Source: Soehngenia sp. (GTDB lineage Bacteria; Bacillota; Clostridia; Tissierellales; Tissierellaceae). Taken from it: 64,000 bases of DNA. Location of the stretch: NCBI GenBank assembly GCA_024637045.1, contig JAGXFX010000011.1, positions 124,001 through 188,000 of the forward strand. Direction: 5' to 3'. Below the pieces are notes generated by a model. That model was not told the DNA's origin, made no database searches, and saw only the letters and a list, made by a program, of their open reading frames with translations. Positions 43,677 to 50,836 of this stretch are shown here, in pieces; position 1 is the first letter of the stretch; each line of letters begins with the position of its first letter. Both the position numbers and the translations under genes were made by a program.

Positions 43677-43751
43677 TTATTAAGAAGGAAAATGAGAGTA
43701 TAATACATATAGGTCGTAGCGATGATGTAATCAAAAATCTGGAGGTACTAT

Positions 43752-44852
43752 ATGAGCTATTACAGAATTCAATATGAAGCAGTCAAAAAAATGTGTCAGG
43801 AATCATTTGTCAAAGCTGGCTTTACAGAGGAGAAAAGTGGGATAATTACAGATATAATTCTTCTTTCCGACCTTTACGGAATAGAAAGCCATGGCGTTCA
43901 AAGGATGATCATGTATCACAACGGTATAAGAAATGGAATGATGAAGGTTGAAGTGGAGCCTGAAGTGGTATTCGAAACCCCGGTTTCAGCGACAATCGAT
44001 GCAAGGTTTGGAATGGGTCAGCTTGCTGCTCATAAGGGAATGGAGATGGCAATTGAAAAGGCAGGAAAATCAGGAATGGGTATGGTGGTTGTCAGAAACT
44101 CAAACCACTTCGGCATTGCAGGATACTATGCCAAGATGGCAAGTGACAAAGGACTGCTTGGACTTTCCTTTACAAATAGTGGTGCAATAATGGTACCTAC
44201 CTTCGGAAGAGAAGCTATGCTTGGAAGCAATCCAATAGCATGCGCAATGCCAGCAGATCCACACGATTTTCTACTTGATGCATCAACAACGGTTGTAACT
44301 CATGGCAAACTTGAGGTCTACCAGAAACTGGACAAGCCGTTGCCGGAAGGATGGACGATTGATGAAAACGGTAATGAAACAGACAATGCAGAAGAGGTAA
44401 TAAAGAATATAGCAGAAAAGAAGGGTGGAGGAATCCTACCAATCGGAGGAGCAGGGGAAGTATCCGGTGGTCACAAGGGCTATGGATATGGAATGGTAGC
44501 AGAGATATTCTCTTCAATCATGTCACTTGGGTTAACCAGCAACTATTGTCTTATTGATGGTGTTGATGGATGCAGTCACGGATTTGTTGCAATTGATTCA
44601 GGAATTTTCGGTGACAGGGAATCAATCAAGGAACACCTGTCAAAGTATCTGGGGGAAATTAGAAACAGTAATAAGGCAAAAGGCGCTGAGAGAATTTATA
44701 CCCATGGTGAAAAAGAGATTGAGGCAATGAAGGACAGGCTCCAGAATGGAATCCTAGTTAACAAGAGTACACTTGATGAACTGAAAGAAATCTGCAATAG
44801 ACTTAACATGGATTTTGAAGAATATATTGGAAGTTACTCGAAGGGAAAATAG
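43752..44852 (+). CDS. Ldh2-type malate/L-lactate/ureidoglycolate dehydrogenase
   Basis: A 366-residue NAD(P)-dependent dehydrogenase of the Ldh2/YlbC family. Typical segments are 'DLYGIESHGVQRM' near residue 38 (His48-type residue), 'VVRNSNHFGIAGYYAKMA' with the catalytic His near 118, 'TNSGAIMVPTFGREAMLGSNPIACAMPA', 'LDASTTVVTHGKLEVY' and 'GGHKGYGYGMVAEIFSS'. It oxidises a 2-hydroxy acid to a 2-oxo acid; the substrate varies widely in the family. It is a paralogue of the enzyme at 61043. It lies after the MFS transporter but behind a terminator and with its own TATAAT, so is probably transcribed alone. Confidence 0.85.
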   Translation: MSYYRIQYEAVKKMCQESFVKAGFTEEKSGIITDIILLSDLYGIESHGVQRMIMYHNGIRNGMMKVEVEPEVVFETPVSATIDARFGMGQLAAHKGMEMAIEKAGKSGMGMVVVRNSNHFGIAGYYAKMASDKGLLGLSFTNSGAIMVPTFGREAMLGSNPIACAMPADPHDFLLDASTTVVTHGKLEVYQKLDKPLPEGWTIDENGNETDNAEEVIKNIAEKKGGGILPIGGAGEVSGGHKGYGYGMVAEIFSSIMSLGLTSNYCLIDGVDGCSHGFVAIDSGIFGDRESIKEHLSKYLGEIRNSNKAKGAERIYTHGEKEIEAMKDRLQNGILVNKSTLDELKEICNRLNMDFEEYIGSYSKGK

Positions 44853-44879
44853 CTTGGAAATACTTACAATATGAAAAGG

Positions 44880-44927
44880 ACCGATACCATCGTGTAAGAT
44901 TATACATGATGTATCGGTTTATTTGTG
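44880..44927 (+). terminator. Terminator after the Ldh2-type gene
   Basis: ACCGATACCATCGTGTA (44880-44896) pairs with TACATGATGTATCGGT (44903-44918), with small mismatches, and is followed by TTATTTG. Confidence 0.75.
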
Positions 44928-45023
44928 ATAAAATTGTTTCTGGATGATGTAATCTAAAAATAATATTAGAATTCCAAATCAGTGGTAACAATATAGCAGA
45001 AAGTAGATGAGGAAGGGATAAGA

Positions 45024-45683
45024 ATGCTTGATAGGGAAAAAAAGATTTCAGAAATCAGAGAGAATCAAAGGGATCTGGAGGATTTCATTAAACTTAACGA
45101 AGCCTTTATTCTAAAGTCTGCATCCAGAGCATCCAGACACTTTGTCTCAAAGAGTGACGACGAATGGTCTGTTGCTCTGACTGCATTTTCAGAGGCAATT
45201 GAGAAATATGACCCAATCAAGGGAAGTTTCCTGACCTTTGCTGGAATGATAATTAGAAGCAGATTGATTGACTGGTTCAGGATTAACGGAAGACAGTCCG
45301 CAGATGCACATACAGAGGATATGTATGGAGAAGTAGAAGATACAGGTTATAACGATGATCTTAGGCTTGAGATACATGCCCTTGGGGAGAGTCTTGGTGA
45401 ATATGGGCTAAGCTTTTCAGATATTGCGGACAATTCACCAAAGGCTGAAAAAACCAAAAAGGCCTGTAAGGAAATACTCTTATATCTTATTGAAGATCAC
45501 AATCTGGTTATCGAAATAAGACGAACAGGAACACTTCCAATAAAAAATATTGAAAAAAAACTCGACCTACCCCGAAAAACAATTGAAAGACACCGTAAAT
45601 ATATAATAGCTGCAATGGAAATACTGGCAGGGGATTACCCCTATCTTTCAGAGTATCTGAGATATGTCAGAGAGGAGAAATGA
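45024..45683 (+). CDS. sigI: RNA polymerase sigma-I factor
   Basis: A 219-residue alternative sigma factor of the SigI family. Region 2-like part: 'DEWSVALTAFSEAIEKYDPIKGSFLTFAGMIIRSRLIDWFR'. The long linker is followed by region-4-like 'LPIKNIEKKLDLPRKTIERHRKYIIAAMEIL'. SigI is held inactive by a membrane anti-sigma factor (RsgI) and controls envelope, heat or polysaccharide responses. Its stop overlaps the next ATG (ATGA at 45680-45683), so it is translationally linked to rsgI. GAGGAAGGG precedes ATG 45024. A sigma-I-type autoregulatory promoter is likely but was not identified. Confidence 0.9.
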   Translation: MLDREKKISEIRENQRDLEDFIKLNEAFILKSASRASRHFVSKSDDEWSVALTAFSEAIEKYDPIKGSFLTFAGMIIRSRLIDWFRINGRQSADAHTEDMYGEVEDTGYNDDLRLEIHALGESLGEYGLSFSDIADNSPKAEKTKKACKEILLYLIEDHNLVIEIRRTGTLPIKNIEKKLDLPRKTIERHRKYIIAAMEILAGDYPYLSEYLRYVREEK

Positions 45684-45685
45684 TT

Positions 45686-46771
45686 ATGAAGGCAGTAATA
45701 CTTGAAATAATTAAAGAAAAAGCAGTTGTTATGAAGGAAAACGGGACCGTGAGACGAGTCCGTAATAAAAACTATTCGGTAGGAGATGAGATTTACATGA
45801 AGGAAGGTATATTTTCACATAGAAAATGGGCACCGATTGTTGCCGCATTGTTGATTTTTGCAATGGTGGGAACAGGAACATGGGCTTATGCAACACCAGC
45901 ATATGAGATTAGTGTAGATGGTGAGGATCAAATACTATTTGAGGTTAATAAACTTGGGAAGGTTATAAATGTAAGGTATGAGGAAGAAAAAGACGGAGAA
46001 GTTCTTGAACCAAAGGACGACTTTAACGGCAAGGATATAAACGAAGCTATTATACTGGTTTTGGATGGACTGGGATATGATGATGAAGAGTATGAAGGTC
46101 TTGTTATAACAGCAATAGCAAATGATAAAGCAAAATCCGAAAGAATAGCTAAGAGCCTACAGGAAAGAATGGATGAGTACTGGGCAGAGATGGAAATGGA
46201 AGAAGCAGAACATGAGGAAGAGATAGCTAAAAGGGACAGAGATAGAGTAAAAGAAGAAGATGATGATGTTGATGAAGAAGATAGAGACAATTCGAGGGAC
46301 AGGTTAAGAGTAGAACTTTCAGAAATCAAGGGTCTAGGTCCTGAAGACTTGATGGAAGCAGAAAAACTTGGAATTACTCCTGGTAAATACAATATTGTAA
46401 AGAACCTTATGGGCATGGAGAATGTTGAGAGATATGTCAATAGCCTAAGAGGTGATTTAGAAGATGAAGATGATGACAAAGAACTGTCCAAGAGAATCAT
46501 GGAAGAGTTTTCAGCCAGAAATGGTGAGAAAAACAACCCAAGTGTAAATGCGCCAGGACAAGAGGATAAAGTAGACAAGGAAAAGAAAGAAAAGATTAAA
46601 GATAAAGAAGACACATCTATAGGGGAAACAAGAACAAGAGTGTCCGGAGAAGTAGAACCAGACAATGATGATTTAGAATTAGAAGAGATTGATGATGTTG
46701 ATTCAGAAAGACCAGAAAACCCAGGCAAATCAAACGAAGCTCCTGGAAACTCAAACAGCAAAAACCGATAA
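45686..46771 (+). CDS. rsgI: RsgI-type transmembrane anti-sigma-I factor, cleavage site altered
   Basis: A 361-residue protein. Residues 1-40 are the cytoplasmic RsgI N-terminal domain ('KAVILEIIKEKAVVMKENGTVRRVRNKNY') that binds SigI; residues 49-68 are the membrane helix; residues 72-170 align with the SEAL/RsgI periplasmic domain. In that domain other members have Ser-Leu-Asp-Ile-Asn-Pro-Ser-Ile, with autoproteolysis between Asn and Pro. Here the same place reads 'SVDGEDQILFEVNKLGKVI', so Asn-Pro is Glu80-Asp81. A coiled, acidic region with 'LGITPGKYNIVKNLM' follows, then a disordered tail rich in Glu, Asp, Lys and Asn. I choose ATG 45686, eight bases after GAGGAG, rather than 45680. Confidence 0.85.
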   Translation: MKAVILEIIKEKAVVMKENGTVRRVRNKNYSVGDEIYMKEGIFSHRKWAPIVAALLIFAMVGTGTWAYATPAYEISVDGEDQILFEVNKLGKVINVRYEEEKDGEVLEPKDDFNGKDINEAIILVLDGLGYDDEEYEGLVITAIANDKAKSERIAKSLQERMDEYWAEMEMEEAEHEEEIAKRDRDRVKEEDDDVDEEDRDNSRDRLRVELSEIKGLGPEDLMEAEKLGITPGKYNIVKNLMGMENVERYVNSLRGDLEDEDDDKELSKRIMEEFSARNGEKNNPSVNAPGQEDKVDKEKKEKIKDKEDTSIGETRTRVSGEVEPDNDDLELEEIDDVDSERPENPGKSNEAPGNSNSKNR

Positions 46772-46817
46772 TATATCGATAAAACCCAAAAGGTGTGCCA
46801 CCCCACACCCAAAGTAA

Positions 46818-46852
46818 AACGAGGTCCATCAAACGATGGGCCTTGTTTTTTG
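46818..46852 (+). terminator. Terminator of sigI-rsgI
   Basis: AACGAGGTCCATC (46818-46830) pairs with GATGGGCCTTGTT (46835-46847) with small mismatches and is followed by TTTT. A second hairpin (GGTGTG/CACACC) lies at 46791-46807. Confidence 0.8.
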
Positions 46853-46963
46853 ACAAATTATCAGTAATTGCTCTAATTAGGGTAATAATGATAAGAGGAA
46901 AAAAGATATTTAATGCAATAAAATCGACCACTCAATAGTTATACTATCAAAGGAGCAATGGAG

Positions 46964-47554
46964 ATGCTGCTATTTACATTTGTCTATGATGACAATCCAA
47001 ATGATAACCGGAACAATAAAATAGAAATAGACGAGAATCTTTTCAAAAGACTTGCCAAAGACGATATGACTGCACTTGATGAGCTCTACGCCATCACAGA
47101 AAAGACAATGTATGCATATACAGTGTCTTTGACCAGTGACCACGATATTGCTCTTGACCTTATGCAGGATACCTACGTAAAGATTCTTACTGCAGCACAT
47201 CTTTACAAGCCAATGGGGAAGCCCCTTGCGTGGATGTTTACGATAGCAAAGAATCTCCACTATTCAAATACCAAAAGAGAAAAACGTAGTATCTCAATGA
47301 AGCCTGAAGAGGTTGCAGACGATAAGAAATTTTCATATATAACGGAAATGGACGACCGAATTGTGCTTGAGGGAGTGCTTTCGCTGTTGTCTGAAGAAGA
47401 ACGGGAGATAGTGATGCTCCATGCGATATCGGGAATGAAACACAAGGAAATAGCAGAGGGACTCGGACTTAACTTGTCCACAACCCTTTCGAAATATCAC
47501 AGAGCACTTAAGAAGCTCAGGGATTACCTTGAAGGAAAGGAGGCGAGGGCATGA
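46964..47554 (+). CDS. ECF-type sigma factor partnered with an RsgI-like protein
   Basis: A 196-residue sigma-70-family ECF factor. Region 2: 'DDMTALDELYAITEKTMYAYTVSLTSDHDIALDLMQDTYVKIL' with 'GKPLAWMFTIAKNLHYSNTKREKR'. Region 4: 'LSEEEREIVMLHAISGMKHKEIAEGLGLNLSTTLSKYHRALKKLRDYL'. I choose ATG 46964, eight bases after AGGAG; ATG 46958 is only two bases away. It overlaps the next gene by ATGA (47551-47554). Unlike SigI, its partner carries a conserved SEAL domain behind a different N-terminus, suggesting that this ECF factor is controlled by the same protease chain. Confidence 0.9.
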   Translation: MLLFTFVYDDNPNDNRNNKIEIDENLFKRLAKDDMTALDELYAITEKTMYAYTVSLTSDHDIALDLMQDTYVKILTAAHLYKPMGKPLAWMFTIAKNLHYSNTKREKRSISMKPEEVADDKKFSYITEMDDRIVLEGVLSLLSEEEREIVMLHAISGMKHKEIAEGLGLNLSTTLSKYHRALKKLRDYLEGKEARA

Positions 47555-48537
47555 AAGACAATCAAATACTGGATAGTTTAAAAAGATCAGCTGATCGGGC
47601 ACCAATAGATATTTTGGATGGAATAAAGGAGGAACCAAGAACAAAAATGCTAAGGCATGATGAAATAACCAGGCAGGATACAGGAATGAGCATTGCTAGA
47701 AAATTTCTGCCCTACGCTTCCGTTGCAGCTGCATTTCTGTTTGTATTATTTGGATGGCAGTACCAGACAAGGATGCCAGATAGCCGTATTTACTTTGATG
47801 TAAACCCTAGTATTCAATTTGTTACAAATAGACAGGATAGGGTCATAGACATCAAAGCTAATAATGAGGATGGAAGACAAATAATCGAGAATCTTGATTA
47901 CAAGGGAATGACAATATACCAGGTAACAGAAGAGATACTGGATAGAATGATGAATGAAAGATACCTGGAAAAAGACCATGAATTCCTGCTACTTTCGGTC
48001 TATAACAATAATCAGGAGAAAGCAGAACAACAGAAGTTGGATTTAGACAGAAGAATTCATGAGTATCTTCAACAAGGTGAGTTTCAACCAATAGTTCTAT
48101 CACAAAAGCTGGATAATACTTCAACAATTGAGAGCTATGCAAAAGAGTTCAATATATCAACGAGCAAGATGACATTCATTAGAAATCTGATAATCCTAAA
48201 TCCTGAATTTCAAACCGAGGATTTGGTGGGCTTAAGCATTGAAGAGCTTGTAAGATTAAGCCAGGCTATGGATTTAGATTTGGATAAGATAATCGATTCA
48301 ACTGATTTTGAAAGAATTCAAACTCCACAACCAGAGTCAGCACCATCTACACCTGTACAATCTGTAGACGACGACGATGATTTTGAGGACGACGATTTTG
48401 AAGACAACAATGATGACTATGACGAAGACGATGTTGAAGACGACAAAGATGATGTTGAAGATCACAAAGATGATGTTGAAGACGACAAAGATGATGTTGA
48501 AGACCACAAAGATGATGTTGAAGATGACGAAGATTAA
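47551..48537 (+). CDS. RsgI-like anti-sigma factor for the ECF sigma, with Asn-Pro site
   Basis: A 328-residue single-pass membrane protein. Residues 1-52 are cytoplasmic and presumably bind the ECF factor; residues 53-70 cross the membrane. Residues 78-200 form the SEAL domain: 'IYFDVNPSIQFVTNRQDRVIDIK' with the autoproteolysis dipeptide Asn85-Pro86 (codons 47803-47808), then 'IENLDYKGMTIYQVTEEILDRMMNERYL'. A helical segment follows, and then a tail of Asp/Glu/Lys/His heptad repeats (see 48427). In RsgI-like proteins cleavage at Asn-Pro prepares the protein for intramembrane proteolysis, which frees the sigma factor. Start ATG overlaps the sigma stop. Confidence 0.85.
   Translation: MKDNQILDSLKRSADRAPIDILDGIKEEPRTKMLRHDEITRQDTGMSIARKFLPYASVAAAFLFVLFGWQYQTRMPDSRIYFDVNPSIQFVTNRQDRVIDIKANNEDGRQIIENLDYKGMTIYQVTEEILDRMMNERYLEKDHEFLLLSVYNNNQEKAEQQKLDLDRRIHEYLQQGEFQPIVLSQKLDNTSTIESYAKEFNISTSKMTFIRNLIILNPEFQTEDLVGLSIEELVRLSQAMDLDLDKIIDSTDFERIQTPQPESAPSTPVQSVDDDDDFEDDDFEDNNDDYDEDDVEDDKDDVEDHKDDVEDDKDDVEDHKDDVEDDED
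48427..48531 (+). repeat. Five 21-bp tandem repeats
   Basis: Five units of 21 bases (GATGATGTTGAAGA plus variable GAC/CAC-AAA) encode heptads DDVEDDK and DDVEDHK in strict alternation at the end of the anti-sigma gene. The third base of codons varies between copies, so this is an older, selected repeat rather than recent slippage. Confidence 0.92.
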
Positions 48538-48617
48538 AAATATATTTTTTAATTATGCAATAAAAGCAAGACCTCATTAGTTAACCCACTATAGAAAGAA
48601 AAAGGAGGAACCAGAAA

Positions 48618-49844
48618 ATGAAACTTAAGAAAATTTATTACGCACTTCCAATTTTTATACTGGCAATAGTAATGGTGGGATTTGTAGCAGTACAGCCTTC
48701 AAACTCACTAACAATGGATGTAAATCCTAGTATCGAAATTGTAACAAACAGACTAGACAGAGTTGTAGAAATCAATCCACTTAATGATGACGCAGAAGAA
48801 CTTTTAAAAGACTTTGATCCAAAGAACAAGAATTTAGAGAGCACAATTAATGACCTTGTAGATCTATTGATTCTTTCAGGACACATAAAAGGTGGAGAAG
48901 ATAACTTCGTTATGATTACTGTTGATGATGATTCAATGGACAGTAAGCTTGTAGAAAAGGTTAACAAAGCAATAGCAGCAATGCTGGAAAATAAGAAAAT
49001 TGAAGCAACAGTATTAAACCAGGCAATTTCCAAAAGTGAAAAAGAAGACAAAATAACTGGTGTACAGCTGGCAGCTCAAAGACTTAATGAAATTGACAAC
49101 AGTCTTACAGCAGAAGAAATTGATGAAATGAATGTTAGAGAGCTTGTTCACTACAGCAAGGAAAAGGGTATACCTATCGCAAGCCTGTTTAGAGTTGCTG
49201 AAGGTAATAGTGATGTGATATCAGGAAGTACACCTAAAATTTCAAATGAGGCAGAGATTGAAAAAGATGATGACGATGATGACAAAGAAGAGTATATGGA
49301 TGATGAGAACAAGACACAAAACATCATCTCAAAAGAAAAAGTATCAGCTATAGCTCTTGCCAAAGTAAGCGGTGAGATAATTAAGATTGAGCTCGATAGC
49401 GACGATGATGATCCAGAATATGAAATATTGATAAGTAAAGACGGAGTCACTTACAAATTTGAAATTGATGCCATAAATGGTAAAGTTAAAGAGTTTGAAA
49501 GAGAAGACGATGACGATGACGATGACGATGACAAAAAAGAAGAATCAAATGAGACAAGCAAAAATAGAATCTCAGCAGATCAGGCAAAAGTCATCGCCCT
49601 TGATTTTAAAAATGGTGGTGTAATAACAGAATTTGAATCTGATGATGATGAATTTGAAGTAAAGGTTATGGTAGATGGAAAAGAGTACGAAATCAAAATC
49701 CATGCCTTCACGGGTGAGATCCTTGATTTTGAAGTAGAGAATAATGATGACTACTATGAAAACAAGGATGAAGATGATCATGATGAAGATGAAGATGACA
49801 ACGAGGAAGATGATCATGATGACGATGAAAGAGATGACGATTAG
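48618..49844 (+). CDS. SEAL-domain membrane protein with two PepSY domains
   Basis: A 408-residue protein. Residues 6-26 are a hydrophobic anchor with only five cytoplasmic residues before it, so it has no anti-sigma domain. The extracytoplasmic part begins 'LTMDVNPSIEIVTNRLDRVVEINPLN' with Asn36-Pro37, the RsgI-type autoproteolysis site, followed by a SEAL-like domain to about residue 150. Two PepSY-type domains follow ('KVSAIALAKVSGEIIKIEL', about 235-300, and 'DQAKVIALDFKNGGVITEF', about 320-380), linked and ended by Asp/Glu runs. It may be a decoy, inhibitor or secreted cleavage product of the neighbouring RsgI system. AAAGGAGG precedes ATG 48618. Confidence 0.8.
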   Translation: MKLKKIYYALPIFILAIVMVGFVAVQPSNSLTMDVNPSIEIVTNRLDRVVEINPLNDDAEELLKDFDPKNKNLESTINDLVDLLILSGHIKGGEDNFVMITVDDDSMDSKLVEKVNKAIAAMLENKKIEATVLNQAISKSEKEDKITGVQLAAQRLNEIDNSLTAEEIDEMNVRELVHYSKEKGIPIASLFRVAEGNSDVISGSTPKISNEAEIEKDDDDDDKEEYMDDENKTQNIISKEKVSAIALAKVSGEIIKIELDSDDDDPEYEILISKDGVTYKFEIDAINGKVKEFEREDDDDDDDDDKKEESNETSKNRISADQAKVIALDFKNGGVITEFESDDDEFEVKVMVDGKEYEIKIHAFTGEILDFEVENNDDYYENKDEDDHDEDEDDNEEDDHDDDERDDD

Positions 49845-49855
49845 GATCAGTTTCT

Positions 49856-49883
49856 AGGGAGGAGAAATCCTCCCTTTTTTTAT
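49856..49883 (+). terminator. Strong terminator
   Basis: AGGGAGGA (49856-49863) pairs with TCCTCCCT (49868-49875) across GAAA and is followed by seven T. It closes the second sigma/anti-sigma unit. Confidence 0.93.
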
Positions 49884-49921
49884 GTGTTTTTTTCTAGTAT
49901 AATCAATGTGGGAGGCGACAC

Positions 49922-50764
49922 ATGAAAAAGATTATACTTATAATAATTCTTGGAATACTACTTACATATATAATACCTGGAATACCTTCCTATACAGAGG
50001 AGGGAATAAAGCTGTATATAAACGGTCACCATCTGTCACTAGACCAGGAGCCAGTAATTGAGGATGGAAGGACCCTAGTTCCGGTAAGAAGAGTCCTTAC
50101 AGCATTTGGCGCAGATATCGCCTGGGATTCTGAAACCAGAAGCATTGATTGTAAATTTCCTGAAGCCAACATAAAACTAACAATAGATAATAGTACAGCC
50201 GTCTTAAACGAGCAGAACTATATAATGGATGTGCCACCTAGAATAATTGAGGACAGAAGTTATGTTCCCGTAAGATTTATTGCCGAGAGTCTTGACGCCC
50301 GGGTAAGCTGGGATGGAGAATACCAGATTGTCCATATAGACTCTGATAAAATCAATTATCATGGAGAGTATAAAGTAAAAAGGGTAGTTGACGGGGATAC
50401 AATTGTGGTCCATTATAGAGGGGATGAGGAAACCGTAAGGTTAATTGGGATAGATACTCCGGAAAGTGTGCATCCGGATCAGGGAAGGAATACTGAGAGC
50501 GGAAAAGTAGCAGCTGAATATACTAGAAAAGCATTGGATGGAGAATACGTAGGAATCCAAATGGATGTTCAGGAAAGAGATCAGTACGGAAGACTTCTTG
50601 CATACGTATGGGTGGAAGGAGAGCTCTTCAATAAGAATCTACTTGAGGAAGGACTTGCAGTTGTTTCAACATATCCACCAAATGTAAAGTACGAAAGCAT
50701 CTTCCTTGAAGCACAGGAGAAAGCCAGAATGGATAGAAGCGGATTTTGGAATGATGTTTTTTAG
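49922..50764 (+). CDS. Secreted nuclease: copper-amine-oxidase N-domain fused to thermonuclease
   Basis: A 280-residue exported protein with a signal peptide (residues 1-25). Two stalk modules, 'VIEDGRTLVPVRRVLTAFGADIAW' and 'IIEDRSYVPVRFIAESLDARVSW', end near residue 145. A staphylococcal-nuclease domain follows (about 150-280), with 'VKRVVDGDTIVVH', the catalytic 'VRLIGIDTPES' (Arg, Asp, Glu), 'QERDQYGRLLAYVW' (Arg) and the C-terminal 'AQEKARMDRSGFW'. The key nuclease residues are present, so it is likely an active calcium-dependent nuclease held at the wall by its stalk. TATAAT at 49899 is close to the start. It lies just beyond the sigma cluster. Confidence 0.88.
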   Translation: MKKIILIIILGILLTYIIPGIPSYTEEGIKLYINGHHLSLDQEPVIEDGRTLVPVRRVLTAFGADIAWDSETRSIDCKFPEANIKLTIDNSTAVLNEQNYIMDVPPRIIEDRSYVPVRFIAESLDARVSWDGEYQIVHIDSDKINYHGEYKVKRVVDGDTIVVHYRGDEETVRLIGIDTPESVHPDQGRNTESGKVAAEYTRKALDGEYVGIQMDVQERDQYGRLLAYVWVEGELFNKNLLEEGLAVVSTYPPNVKYESIFLEAQEKARMDRSGFWNDVF

Positions 50765-50836
50765 GGTAATATATCTATAGGATAGATAGATTTTTTGTGT
50801 GCATTATTACCAATAAATTTCGAAAGGACATGTGAC

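Noticed and set aside
45928-46812. Long serine-rich minus-strand frame opposite rsgI
   Set aside because: It is the mirror of an acidic, Glu/Asp/Lys-rich coding sequence, and no ribosome site or family features support it.
48427-48531. Possible CRISPR-like array
   Set aside because: The units are contiguous without spacers, stay in frame and encode a heptad repeat.
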